Assembly: GCA_902496455.1 (NCBI GenBank)
Contig: CABVAY010000006.1
Span: forward strand, 3,314-67,313
Origin: an uncultured Collinsella sp.
GTDB lineage: Bacteria > Actinomycetota > Coriobacteriia > Coriobacteriales > Coriobacteriaceae
Direction of reading: 5' to 3'
DNA length: 64,000 bases
Shown here: positions 31,640 to 39,860 of the stretch, piece after piece
Layout of the letters: each line of letters opens with the position of its first letter
Position numbering within the stretch: the first letter of the stretch is position 1
Notes under the pieces: generated by a model
Seen by the model: only the letters and a program-made list of their open reading frames with translations
The model's database searches: none
Told to the model about the DNA's origin: nothing
Translations under genes and position numbers: made by a program

Positions 31640-31928
31640 GTCTAGTCGCCGGGGACACTCTTGACGTCTGACTGCTCATTTGCTGACGTGCGGGCTTGCG
31701 ACGCCTTGCTGTTTTCGTGATGGCTGCGGCTGGCAAGCTCAAAATCTCTGTTTATTTGCCTATGTTTAACTGGGGTTTTGTTTCGGTATAACGTATCGGT
31801 CAAGCGTTCCGTCAAGTATTCGGTCAGCATCTGGTTTGCAAGCCGATGCTCATTTCGTCCGCGCTGGCGGCGACCACCAGCCCTCCTCGTAAGCTCAAAT
31901 TGAGGTTCATCAGTTTGAGGAGGATGTC
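31640..31928. other. Leader region of the 31929 gene
   Basis: A 289-base stretch (342 bases including the terminator) without a gene. It holds the repeat fragment above, a probable promoter at 31765-31792, and two adjoining 12-base repeats, GTCAAGCGTTCC and GTCAAGTATTCG (31799-31822), followed by GTCAGC. A minus-strand frame across 31824-32672 is the shadow of the gene on the other strand. Confidence 0.55.
31765..31792 (+). promoter_or_regulatory. Candidate promoter for the 31929 gene
   Basis: TTTAAC (31765-31770) and TATAAC (31787-31792) with a 16-base spacer. The GTCAAG repeats begin seven bases downstream, where an operator would sit. Confidence 0.45.
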
Positions 31929-32636
31929 ATGGCTGATCATGTTTTGGACCGGGGACGTCTGACCGAGGCCGTCGGTAACGATATTGCCGACATGGCCCAG
32001 TTTTGGATGCTGCGCAAGTTTCAGTTTTTGGAGTCGGCGCGCACGCAGTTCGAAGTGATAGTCGATCCATGGCTCAGCTATTGCGAGGAGCCTTCGCAAA
32101 GCGAAATCATGGCCTATAACATGGCATTTACCGATTGGCTGCTGTTCGAGCGTCCCTATTACCATGGCAAGACGCTGCTTGAGCTGTATGTGGACGAGCC
32201 GCCGGCATCGCTTTCGCCTGCTTCGCTCAGGCGGCTCGAACAGGTGCGCGACACGCAGTATTTCTCGCGCTTTGGCATTTTGGACAAGGATCCTGCGACT
32301 GGTATGGTCGCGCTGCGTGACACACGCACCGACCGTCGTTTTGATGTCTACGACCCACATATCGTGCAAAAAGAGCACTGGCACGATGGTGCGATTGCGG
32401 TGCGTCTCGCGTGCGTCGACGATGTCTGGCTGACGGCGGGGCAGCTCTACTTCTACGACATTGCGCGCCTGAGCGATACGGCGGTCGACGGGCCCGGCGC
32501 CGTCCATCCGGAAGACCTGGAAGATGGCTTCGATACCTCGTGTATCAGCTTCTTTCTGAGGCTGGTCCGCGACATCATGGGTGCCCAGGGGCGGTATGTG
32601 AAGTCGCTTAACATCTACGAACAGGAATGGGAGTAG
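31929..32636 (+). CDS. Hypothetical protein, resembles helical domain of SEC-C-associated proteins
   Basis: 235-residue soluble protein without a recognised enzyme motif. The pattern FTDWLLFERPYYHGKTLLEL (~residues 66-85), with the later LRRLEQVRDTQYFSRFGI, resembles a helical domain found in uncharacterised proteins that usually end in a SEC-C zinc motif; that zinc motif is absent here. ATG 31929 follows GAGGAGG. It stands alone, with a candidate promoter at 31765, and is followed 42 bases later by a tandem palindrome array. Function unknown; the resemblance is from memory of the motif pattern only. Confidence 0.6.
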   Translation: MADHVLDRGRLTEAVGNDIADMAQFWMLRKFQFLESARTQFEVIVDPWLSYCEEPSQSEIMAYNMAFTDWLLFERPYYHGKTLLELYVDEPPASLSPASLRRLEQVRDTQYFSRFGILDKDPATGMVALRDTRTDRRFDVYDPHIVQKEHWHDGAIAVRLACVDDVWLTAGQLYFYDIARLSDTAVDGPGAVHPEDLEDGFDTSCISFFLRLVRDIMGAQGRYVKSLNIYEQEWE

Positions 32637-32678
32637 GGATCGTTGGGCTGGTACCGCCGCGTCGTTCTCCACCAGTTT

Positions 32679-32895
32679 GTCTTAATCTGTAACATCTGGC
32701 CGCCAAAGCACGGTCTTACTGTTACTGGTTGAGATGTTGACCGACGGGGCTGGAGAATGTCTTGATCTGTAACATTTGGTGACTGTTTGAGCCCGCAACT
32801 GTTACAGAACGAGATGTTTGCCGACAGGCTGGAGGAATGTCTCAATCCGTAACATCTGGGGGCCGAAAACTGGTCTACCTGTTACAGATTGAGAC
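32679..32895. repeat. Three tandem 57-bp palindromes upstream of the nuclease gene (family D)
   Basis: Units at 32679-32735, 32759-32815 and 32839-32895, with starts exactly 80 bases apart. Arms are variants of GTCTTGATCTGTAACA and TGTTACAGATTGAGAC. The two 23-base spacers are close copies (GTTGACCGACGGGGCTGGAG and GTTTGCCGACAGGCTGGAGG, each then AAT). The same spacer type recurs in the array downstream of the nuclease gene (34170-34192). Confidence 0.93.
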
Positions 32896-32920
32896 GCTGC
32901 TGGCGGTGGCAACGGCGATA

Positions 32921-33991
32921 ATGGTTCGTTTACCAGATTTGGTGGTGATGGAAGTGTCCAATATCGTCCGCGAGCACAGACATACGACTCGCAATACTTT
33001 GGCGCGGAATAGGATGCTTGCCCGGCTGAAGGATGCGATCGAGCAGGGAACACTGTTTGCAACGCACGACAATGCCGAGCTCATGTGGCTGCGGCGCCAT
33101 GTGGGCACAGACGATATTGCGGAGCCCGAATCGCACCTATTCTGTTTTCAGCATGAATGGGATGCATTGACGCCGCCGGAGCAAGCGAGGTGGACCATCA
33201 AGGGGCTTGCCGAGTTTCACCCCGATTGGGCGTTTTGGGGGTATGACGCCGCGCTGATATGGGGTCTGGAGGTGCCGAATGATCTGCTCGGGCCGCGTTA
33301 CTTGGTCAAAACGGGATGTTCGGTGGCATTGAGTATGGGGTGTAGGCTGCTGCGTCCGCAGGCGGCGGGTGCGCTTGAGCGCGTCGACGGCGTGCGGGTG
33401 ACGCCGTTTTGGCGCACGGTGGAGGATTGTCTGCTGCGTGCACCGTTTTCGTATGGTCTGGCGATCGCCGATTCTGCATTGCGGGCGAAGGGCATGTCGC
33501 GCGACGACCTCTGCGAGCGGCTCCAGGCCGATTGCGAGGGCAGGCGAGGGTATCGCAGAGCTCAGGTGATTGCGTCGCATGCGGACGGGCTGTCCGAAAA
33601 CGGCGGCGAGTCTCGGTTCCGGGCGTTCTTTATTGCATACGGCTTTCCGGTTCCGGAGTTGCAGGTGGAGTTTCGCGATCCGCTCGATTTGAGCCAGGTG
33701 TTTCGGGTCGATTATTTCTGGAGGCTCGAGGACGGGACATGTGTCATCGGCGAGCTCGACGGAAAGGGGAAGTATGCCTTGCAGAACGGCGAGGGTCGGG
33801 AGTCGGTCGACCCGTTCGTGGCAGAGCGTCAGCGGGAATCTCATCTGACAATGCTCGGGCACAAGGTGCTTCGGTTCACGTTCGATGAACTCGAGAACCC
33901 GGGGAAGCTGGTCGAGAAAATGAGGCTGGTGGGTATTTCGCAGCGGGCCGATTTGGCTGAGGGATGGAAGCGTCAGCGGTATGGGCGCTGA
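32921..33991 (+). CDS. AbiEi/DUF559-like protein with PD-(D/E)XK nuclease fold
   Basis: 356-residue protein. The middle (EFHPDWAFWGYDAALIWGLEV, in part; ~residues 98-118) resembles actinobacterial AbiEi-type antitoxin proteins. The C-terminal ~120 residues look like a DUF559/VSR-type nuclease: a helix with Glu230 (GGESRFRAFF), a strand with Asp264 (FRVDYFW) and E278-L-D280-G-K282 (GELDGKGKY). Such proteins are mostly untested. The start is uncertain: ATG 32921 and 32948 are plausible, and the frame stays open back through the third upstream palindrome to an ATG at 32837. Arrays of three and four family D palindromes flank the gene. No AbiEii-type toxin gene is adjacent. Confidence 0.72.
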   Translation: MVRLPDLVVMEVSNIVREHRHTTRNTLARNRMLARLKDAIEQGTLFATHDNAELMWLRRHVGTDDIAEPESHLFCFQHEWDALTPPEQARWTIKGLAEFHPDWAFWGYDAALIWGLEVPNDLLGPRYLVKTGCSVALSMGCRLLRPQAAGALERVDGVRVTPFWRTVEDCLLRAPFSYGLAIADSALRAKGMSRDDLCERLQADCEGRRGYRRAQVIASHADGLSENGGESRFRAFFIAYGFPVPELQVEFRDPLDLSQVFRVDYFWRLEDGTCVIGELDGKGKYALQNGEGRESVDPFVAERQRESHLTMLGHKVLRFTFDELENPGKLVEKMRLVGISQRADLAEGWKRQRYGR

Positions 33992-34481
33992 GGGGTGCAG
34001 CTGACGCGGATGTGGTTGTTCCTGCCGAGTTTGTCTCGATCTGTAACAACAAGGGGCTGTTTGGCCTCGTAACTGTTACAGATCAAGACAGAAGGTTGGC
34101 TGCCGCTAAAAGATCTCGATCTGTAACATCTAGAGGCCGAAAACCTGTCTACTTGTTACAGATCTAGACGTTTGACGACGGGGCTGGAGAATATCTCGAT
34201 CTGTAGCATCTAACGGCCAAAATTCGAACCAACTGTTACAGATTGAGACAAAGGTTAAACGCAGTGCCGAAAGATCTCGATCTGTAACATTTGGAAGGTT
34301 AAAGACGGTCTATCTGTTACAGATCAAGACGTTTTGCTGGAACGACCGAAGCATCGCTGCACTGGTTTGTTCATCCTCACGCCCTTCTCTTCCTCCCGTT
34401 AGCCGATATGTCCGCAGCAACCCTGTCGCGCCGGGTGATAATGGACAAATGTTCAAGTTAATCGTGAGGGAGGAGCTCGAT
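33992..34481. other. 490-bp intergenic region with palindrome array
   Basis: Holds four tandem family D palindromes (34033-34330) and about 150 bases leading to the amidohydrolase gene. No gene is seen. Confidence 0.7.
34033..34330. repeat. Four tandem 57-bp palindromes downstream of the nuclease gene (family D)
   Basis: Units at 34033-34089, 34113-34169, 34193-34249 and 34274-34330. Starts are 80, 80 and 81 bases apart. Arms are variants of GTCTCGATCTGTAACA / TGTTACAGATCAAGAC; one left arm has a G for A (CTGTAGCA). Every loop is exactly 25 bases. The spacer at 34170-34192 (GTTTGACGACGGGGCTGGAG then AAT) nearly matches the spacers upstream of the nuclease gene. Confidence 0.93.
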
Positions 34482-35852
34482 ATGGCGTCTGCCGATCGTT
34501 CCACGTTGTTTATCAATGCGACTGTCCTGGATGGTTCGGAACATATGGAGCCGCAGCCCGATATAGCCGTGGCCGTTGAACGCGGTGTCATCACCTGGAT
34601 TGGTCCGAGCGCCGTGGCCCAAGCTCCGGCGGGGGCCGAGGTCATCGACCTGGCAGGTGCGTATCTCATGCCAGGTCTCATCAATATGCATGTGCATCTG
34701 TGCGGCTCGGGCAAGCCGGTTTCGGCGGGCGATGCGGGCGCGCTGATGAAAAAGCTCGATAATCCCGTGGGGCGCGCCATCGTGCGCCACATTCTTAAGG
34801 GCAGCGCCCAGCAGCAGCTGGCAAGTGGCGTGACCACGGTGCGCGGTGCGGGCGACCCGCTGTTTGCCGATCTTGCCGTGCGCGATGCTATCGATGCAGG
34901 TAAGTATCAAGGTCCTCGCCTGGTGGCGCCGGGAACGGGCGTCACGGTGCCGGGCGGCCATGGTGCTGGCTTGTTCGCCCAGGTGGCTAACAGTCCCGCC
35001 GAGGCAGCCGAACAAGTGCGCGACCTGTATGCGCGCGGTGCCGACGTCATTAAGCTGTTCGTAACGGGCGGCGTGTTCGATGCGACTGAGGTGGGCGAGC
35101 CGGGCGTGCTGCGCATGCCGGTCGATGTCGCCGCGGCGGCGTGCAAGGCGGCGCACGAGGTTGGCCTTCCGGTCATGGCCCATGTCGAGAGCACCGAAGG
35201 TGTGAAGGCCGCGCTTGAGGCCGGTGTTGACACGATTGAGCACGGCGCTCCGTTGACGCCCGAGATCTTGGAGCTGTACTGTGGCGCCGCGGGCACGCAG
35301 CTCGAGGGGCGTGTGCCGAGCGTGACCTGCACTATCAGCCCGGCGCTGCCGTTTGTATTGCTCGACCCGGAAAAGACCCATTCGACCGATACGCAAAAGA
35401 AGAACGGCGACATCGTGTGCTCGGGCATCATCGAGAGTGCTCGTGCCGCACTGGAAGCTGGCGTTAAGGTGGGGCTTGGCACAGATTCGAGCTGCCCGTT
35501 CGTGACGCAGTACGACATATGGCGTGAGGTGGCCTATTTTGCCAAGTATGTCGGCGTGAGTAACGCCTTCGCGCTGCATACGGCCACGCAGGTCAATGCC
35601 GAGCTGCTGGGGCTGGGCGGCGAGACCGGCACAATCGAGTGCGGCAAGGCCGCCGATATCCTGGTGACGCGCAAGAACCCGCTCGATGACCTGTGCGCCC
35701 TGCGTGAGCCGATGCACGTGATGTGTCGCGGTGATCTGGTACGCAAGCTCAAGGTGAAGCATATTCCCGAGGTGGACGCCGAGCTCGACACGATTATGGC
35801 AATGCCGGCCGAGGCACTGGCCGAGGAGCTCGCCCGCGACGGCGTGGCGTAA
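34482..35852 (+). CDS. Amidohydrolase family protein (imidazolonepropionase-like)
   Basis: 456-residue metal-dependent hydrolase. The amidohydrolase sites appear in order: HVHLC after the first strand (MPGLINMHVH, ~residues 65-74), a lysine in DVIKLFVTGG that may be the carboxylated bridging residue, His in VMAHVES, His in TIEHGA, and the Asp in LGTDSSCPF. The C-terminal strand region (IECGKAADILVTRKNPLDD) is typical. Substrate unknown; relatives act on hydantoin-like, dipeptide or xenobiotic amides. ATG 34482 has GAGGGAGGAG at 34466-34475. A strong terminator follows at 35904. Confidence 0.88.
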   Translation: MASADRSTLFINATVLDGSEHMEPQPDIAVAVERGVITWIGPSAVAQAPAGAEVIDLAGAYLMPGLINMHVHLCGSGKPVSAGDAGALMKKLDNPVGRAIVRHILKGSAQQQLASGVTTVRGAGDPLFADLAVRDAIDAGKYQGPRLVAPGTGVTVPGGHGAGLFAQVANSPAEAAEQVRDLYARGADVIKLFVTGGVFDATEVGEPGVLRMPVDVAAAACKAAHEVGLPVMAHVESTEGVKAALEAGVDTIEHGAPLTPEILELYCGAAGTQLEGRVPSVTCTISPALPFVLLDPEKTHSTDTQKKNGDIVCSGIIESARAALEAGVKVGLGTDSSCPFVTQYDIWREVAYFAKYVGVSNAFALHTATQVNAELLGLGGETGTIECGKAADILVTRKNPLDDLCALREPMHVMCRGDLVRKLKVKHIPEVDAELDTIMAMPAEALAEELARDGVA

Positions 35853-35903
35853 GCGCGCGATATGGCGATGCGACAAAGGGGCAATCCCTTTGTCATAATC
35901 AAT

Positions 35904-35938
35904 AAAAGCCGAGGCCTCAGTGCGAGGCCTCGGCTTTT
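35904..35938. terminator. Bidirectional terminator
   Basis: AAAAGCCGAGGCCT (35904-35917) and AGGCCTCGGCTTTT (35925-35938) form a 14-bp perfect stem with A and T tracts at the ends. It serves both the amidohydrolase gene (+) and the zinc-ribbon gene (-). Confidence 0.92.
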
Positions 35939-35960
35939 ATTTTGTCCCACGGTATGGCGG

Positions 35961-36434
35961 CTAGGAGCGCGTCTCCATCTTGGCGTGGCACTTGGGGCAG
36001 GTGACGCGGATCTTGCCCTTGCCCTTGGGGACGGAGAGCATCTGGCCGCAGTTGGGGCACTTGAGATATGCCGTGGTCTTGCGCCCCTTCCACATCTTCT
36101 TGGCCGTGCGCTTGGCACGCTCAAAGTCTTCCTTACTGGTGCCGGCCGCGCGTGAGGTGCTGGCCGCTGCAGCGCCACCGCCCAAGCTGGCGACAAACTT
36201 GCCCAAGCCGGGAACATTGGCGGTCGCGGCGACAAAGGCCTCGTTTTCCTTGTGACGTGCGTCGATGTTTTTGGACAGGCCGCGCAGCACGCCAAGCACG
36301 ATCACGGCGATGGCGATCCAGCTGAGCCACTGGATGCGGGCCATCGATCCGATCATTGCGATGACGATGCCAACAAAACCCATCACGATGGTGAGCTCGT
36401 CGGCACCATTGCGACCCCTCATAAAGTCATTCAT
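35961..36434 (-). CDS. Membrane-anchored zinc-ribbon protein, unknown function
   Basis: 157-residue protein. Two hydrophobic segments at ~15-33 and ~37-55 (MGFVGIVIAMIGSMARI and IAIAVIVLGVLRGL) are followed by a linker and a C-terminal zinc ribbon of two CXXC pairs, LKCPNCGQ and VTCPKCHAK, preceded by a basic helix (RAKRTAKKMWKGRK). The zinc ribbon suggests nucleic-acid or protein contact at the inner membrane face, but no function is known to me. The start at 36434 is preferred (AAAGG ribosome site) over an upstream in-frame ATG at 36464. It converges on the amidohydrolase. Confidence 0.8.
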   Translation of the reverse strand: MNDFMRGRNGADELTIVMGFVGIVIAMIGSMARIQWLSWIAIAVIVLGVLRGLSKNIDARHKENEAFVAATANVPGLGKFVASLGGGAAAASTSRAAGTSKEDFERAKRTAKKMWKGRKTTAYLKCPNCGQMLSVPKGKGKIRVTCPKCHAKMETRS

Positions 36435-36489
36435 GCAAATTGCCTTTCGTTCGATATGCTGCACGCCTTTATACCCGATTTAGAGCAAG

Positions 36490-36536
36490 GGGGACAGGTT
36501 AATCTGCACCAATGTGGTGCAAACATACCTGTCCCC
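36490..36536. repeat. Nested hairpin repeat, family C, copy 1
   Basis: GGGGACAGGT (36490-36499) pairs with ACCTGTCCCC (36527-36536), and inside GCACC (36506-36510) pairs with GGTGC (36516-36520). A fragment of the same type (GGTGCAAAGAAGTCTGTCCC) follows at 36551-36570. It lies between the zinc-ribbon gene start and the csoR stop. Confidence 0.8.
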
Positions 36537-36580
36537 GGAATACCAAGACGGTGCAAAGAAGTCTGTCCCCAATGCCCCAA

Positions 36581-36853
36581 TTACTTGGAGAGCTTGTCGA
36601 CGACGCGTTCGATCTCGGCGAGCTTGGCGGCTTTGAGGTCCTCGTCGCCCGATTCGATTGCCGAAGTCACGCAGCCCTCGATATGCGCCTTGAGCACGTC
36701 GGCGTTGATGCGCGCGAGGAGCGCCTGTGTTGCCATGAGCTGCGTGGAGATGTCGACGCAGTAACGGTCCTCCTCGACCATCCGTAGGATGCCGTCAATC
36801 TGGCCGCGTGCCGTCTTGAGCATGCGGATCACCGATTTGTGGTCTGCCATCAT
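36581..36853 (-). CDS. csoR: CsoR-type copper-sensing repressor
   Basis: 90-residue helical regulator of the CsoR/RcnR (DUF156) family, with no classical DNA-binding motif. The Cu(I) ligands Cys-His-Cys of CsoR are visible: the Cys in DRYCVDIS (~residue 32), then His and Cys in AHIEGCVTS (~residues 57-61). It normally represses copper export genes until Cu(I) binds. Here it is the last gene of a copA-copZ-csoR operon, so it would repress its own synthesis through the operator at 39669. The first ATG (36853) has GAGG seven bases upstream. The gap from copZ is 48 bases. Confidence 0.93.
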   Translation of the reverse strand: MMADHKSVIRMLKTARGQIDGILRMVEEDRYCVDISTQLMATQALLARINADVLKAHIEGCVTSAIESGDEDLKAAKLAEIERVVDKLSK

Positions 36854-36901
36854 GGCGGGTCCTCGTTTCTGGTCGATGGGGTCGAATGCTTCTGGTAGCT
36901 G

Positions 36902-37123
36902 CTACGCGGCGGTTACGGACAGGGCATGGAATTTCTCGCCGGCGCCCTCGACGGCGGCGGCGAGCTGCTCGGCGGTCACGGTGTCGGCGCACTCTACCTG
37001 GACGGTCTGGGTCTCGTGATCGGCGTCGGCGTCGGTCACGCCGGCCACGTTGAGCAGTGCCGTCTCGACAGTAGCGTCGCAGTGGCCGCACATAAGGCCG
37101 GAAGTCTTGATCGTGTAACGCAT
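36902..37123 (-). CDS. copZ: Heavy-metal-associated copper chaperone (CopZ-like)
   Basis: 73-residue ferredoxin-fold HMA protein that carries Cu(I) to the exporting ATPase. The metal site is LMCGHCDATVE (~residues 10-20), with the two Cys of the MXCXXC motif. Length is typical for CopZ. ATG 37123 follows AGAGAGG. It sits between copA (147 bases upstream) and csoR (48 bases downstream) and is very probably co-transcribed with them. Confidence 0.93.
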   Translation of the reverse strand: MRYTIKTSGLMCGHCDATVETALLNVAGVTDADADHETQTVQVECADTVTAEQLAAAVEGAGEKFHALSVTAA

Positions 37124-37270
37124 GGGTATTCCTCTCTGTTGTGTCGGCTTTCCCAGGCACCCGACCTTGACCTTCAAGCCGTCGCTCGCGTACCAAAGTA
37201 CGCGTCGCTCCTCTTTCAGATCAATCTCGGGTACCTGGAAAACCCGTTCTAAATGGACTTAATGGTGAGC

Positions 37271-39610
37271 TTATTTTGCCACTTTTGGCTTAAAGGATTT
37301 TAAGCGCAGCGCATTGCTTACGACGCAGACGCTCGACAGGCTCATAGCTGCGGCGCCAAACATCGGCGAGAGTTGCCATCCGGTGAGCGGGAAGAACACG
37401 CCCGCCGCCAGCGGAATGCCGATGCCGTTGTAGAACAGCGCCCAGAACAGGTCTTGCTTGATGTTGCGGATCGTGGCGCGCGACAGCTCGATGGCTCGGG
37501 CGACGTCCATGAGGTCGCTGCGCATGAGTACCACATCTGCCCCTTCTTTGGCGATGTCGGCGCCGGTACCGATGGCAAGGCCCACGTCAGCGCGCGCTAG
37601 GGCGGGGGAGTCGTTGATGCCGTCGCCCACCATGGCGACCTTGCCGCCCGCGTCCTGCAGTTCGCGCACATGGCGTTCCTTGTCGGCGGGGAGGACGTCG
37701 GCGATGACTTGCTCGCTGCTCAGTCCCACGCGGCGGGCGATTGCTTCGGCAGTGACGCGGTTGTCGCCGGTGAGCATGCGCACGTCGACGCCAAGCGAGC
37801 GCAATGCGGCGATGGCCCCGGCGCTCGTCTCCTTGACCTCATCAGCCACGGCAATGGTGCCGGCAAGCTCGCCGTTCTTGGCAAAGAACAGCGGCGTCTT
37901 GCCCTCGGCGGCAAATTGCTCGGCAAGACCCGCGGGCACGGTAACGCCCAGCTCGTCCATCAGGCGTACGTTGCCGGCTGCAATGGCGTTTTGCCCCTCG
38001 TGCGCCGTAACGCCACGACCGGGCACGGCAGTAAAGTCTTCGACCATGCGCGCGACGATCCCGCGTGTCTCGCACTCGGCCATAATCGCCTCGGCCAGCG
38101 GGTGCTCGCTCGAGCGCTCCAGCGCGGCGGCCAACTTGAGCAGCGCCTTTTCGCTCATGGCGGGCGAGCCGTCGGCGCGCGCGGCAACCACAATATCGGT
38201 CACGGCAGGCTTGCCGCGGGTGACCGTGCCCGTCTTATCAAGCACCACGGTGCCCACGTTGCGCAGGTTCTCCAGCGCCTCGGCGCTCTTAAACAGGATG
38301 CCCATTTCGGCGCCCTCGCCGGTGCCCACCATGATGGCGACGGGCGTGGCCAGGCCGAGTGCGCACGGACAGCTGATCACCAATACCGCTACGGCGGAGG
38401 TGAGTGCCTCGTTCACGCTGCCGGTCAGCGCCATCCACGCCACAAAGGTCACGGCCGAGATCGCAAACACCACGGGCACAAACACGCCGGCGACCTTATC
38501 GGCCATGCGGGCGATGGGCGCCTTGGTGGCGTTGGCGTCCTCGACGAGCTGGATGATCTTGGCGAGCGACGTGTCGGCACCCACCCGCGTGGCACGGAAA
38601 GTAAACGATCCGGTGCGGTTGACCGTGGCGGCGTTGACGGTGTCACCGGCGGTCTTTTCCACGGGGATGGACTCGCCGGTGAGTGCACTCTCGTCCACGG
38701 CCGACGCGCCCTCGAGCACCACGCCGTCGACAGGGATAGACTCGCCGGGGCGCACGCGCAGCACCTGGCCGGGTAGGATGCTGTCGACGTCCACAGCGGT
38801 CTCGGTGCCGTCGTCGGCCACAACGGTCGCGGTCTTGGGCGCCAGGTCGATGAGCGCCTCGATGGCGCCTCCGGTCTTGGACTTGCTGCGCGTCTCGAGG
38901 TATTTGCCCACGGTGACGAGCGACAGGATGGTGCCGGCGCTCTCAAAATAGAGGTTGTCCATGCTCGTCATCATGGCCTCGTGCACCTGACCTGTGGCCA
39001 GCTGGTCGGCCATGATAAACATGGCGTAGAGCGACCAGGCGATCGACGCGGTGGCGCCGACGGCGATGAGGGCGTCCATGGTGGGCGCGCCGTGCACGAG
39101 TGATTTGAAGCCGTTGATAAAGTACGCGTCGTTGACGTAGACGATGGGGATGAGCAAGACGAGCTCGGTGAGCGCCAGCGTCATGCTGTGGATGTGGTCC
39201 GTGAAGATGCCGGGCAGCGGCCAGCCGAGCATGTGCCCCATGCCTATGTAGAACAGCGGAATGAGAAAGATGATCGAGATGATGAGGCGGGTGCGCATGG
39301 CAGAGGCGGCGGCCTCCAGCTTTTTGGTGGGCGACTCCATATGGGCGGCGCCGGACCTGGCTTGCGCACTTCCGCTTTGGACAGCGTCGGTGCCCGTGCT
39401 GATGGGCGAGGCCGAGTAGCCCGCGCGGTCAACAGCGGTGCAGATATCGTCGGGGGAGACCTGCGCGGGGTCGTAGTCCACCAGCATGGAGCCGGCGAGC
39501 AGGTTGACCGCGACGCTTTGGACGCCGTCGAGCTTGCTGACGGCACGGTCCACGTGCGCTTGGCACGCGGCGCACGTCATGCCGCCCACGTCAAACTTAT
39601 CTTGAGCCAT
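37271..39610 (-). CDS. copA: Copper-exporting P1B-type ATPase
   Basis: 779-residue membrane ATPase exporting Cu(I). One N-terminal HMA domain ([15 protein letters not shown], ~residues 9-23) is followed by eight membrane segments. The transmembrane metal site is CPC in [10 protein letters not shown]. The phosphorylated Asp is in [10 protein letters not shown], with TGES in the actuator domain ([10 protein letters not shown]) and [10 protein letters not shown] at the hinge. A Gly/Ser-rich linker follows the HMA domain. ATG 39610 follows AAAGGAG. It is first in the copper operon and lies directly behind a CsoR-type operator. Confidence 0.96.
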   Translation of the reverse strand: MAQDKFDVGGMTCAACQAHVDRAVSKLDGVQSVAVNLLAGSMLVDYDPAQVSPDDICTAVDRAGYSASPISTGTDAVQSGSAQARSGAAHMESPTKKLEAAASAMRTRLIISIIFLIPLFYIGMGHMLGWPLPGIFTDHIHSMTLALTELVLLIPIVYVNDAYFINGFKSLVHGAPTMDALIAVGATASIAWSLYAMFIMADQLATGQVHEAMMTSMDNLYFESAGTILSLVTVGKYLETRSKSKTGGAIEALIDLAPKTATVVADDGTETAVDVDSILPGQVLRVRPGESIPVDGVVLEGASAVDESALTGESIPVEKTAGDTVNAATVNRTGSFTFRATRVGADTSLAKIIQLVEDANATKAPIARMADKVAGVFVPVVFAISAVTFVAWMALTGSVNEALTSAVAVLVISCPCALGLATPVAIMVGTGEGAEMGILFKSAEALENLRNVGTVVLDKTGTVTRGKPAVTDIVVAARADGSPAMSEKALLKLAAALERSSEHPLAEAIMAECETRGIVARMVEDFTAVPGRGVTAHEGQNAIAAGNVRLMDELGVTVPAGLAEQFAAEGKTPLFFAKNGELAGTIAVADEVKETSAGAIAALRSLGVDVRMLTGDNRVTAEAIARRVGLSSEQVIADVLPADKERHVRELQDAGGKVAMVGDGINDSPALARADVGLAIGTGADIAKEGADVVLMRSDLMDVARAIELSRATIRNIKQDLFWALFYNGIGIPLAAGVFFPLTGWQLSPMFGAAAMSLSSVCVVSNALRLKSFKPKVAK

Positions 39611-39665
39611 GGCTTCTCCTTTCTGTGGTTCGGTGTTGGAATTGTTAACCTGCTGATACTATACA

Positions 39666-39688
39666 CCCATACCCCCTGGGGGTGTCCA
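39666..39688 (-). promoter_or_regulatory. CsoR-type operator upstream of copA
   Basis: ATACCCCCTGGGGGTGT (39669-39685) is a near-perfect inverted repeat with the C-run/G-run core known for CsoR sites. It lies about 58 bases upstream of the copA start. With csoR in the same operon, this implies copper-dependent autoregulation. Confidence 0.88.
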
Positions 39689-39712
39689 GTACAGAAATAA
39701 TATATGAGATTT

Positions 39713-39818
39713 CGTTACAGATGAGGATGGATGGTTGGCCGATGGACCGTCCCAACCAATCATCTCAATCTGTAACATCTAGCAGGGAAAATGACCTCTA
39801 ACTGTTACAGATCGAGAC
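39713..39818. repeat. Family D palindrome plus degenerate half unit
   Basis: A full 57-bp unit lies at 39762-39818 (ATCTCAATCTGTAACA, 25-base loop, TGTTACAGATCGAGAC). A decayed right arm, CGTTACAGATGAGGA, lies at 39713-39727. It stands between the copA operator and the end of the kinase gene. Confidence 0.88.
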
Positions 39819-39860
39819 AATTGCCGGGGAGGGGTCCCGTCACGGCAAGACGCCCGCTCA

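Noticed and set aside
32679..34330. CRISPR array
   Set aside because: Regular spacing suggested it, but the repeated parts are long palindromes with degenerate arms, the 23-base spacers are near-copies of each other, and no cas genes are present.
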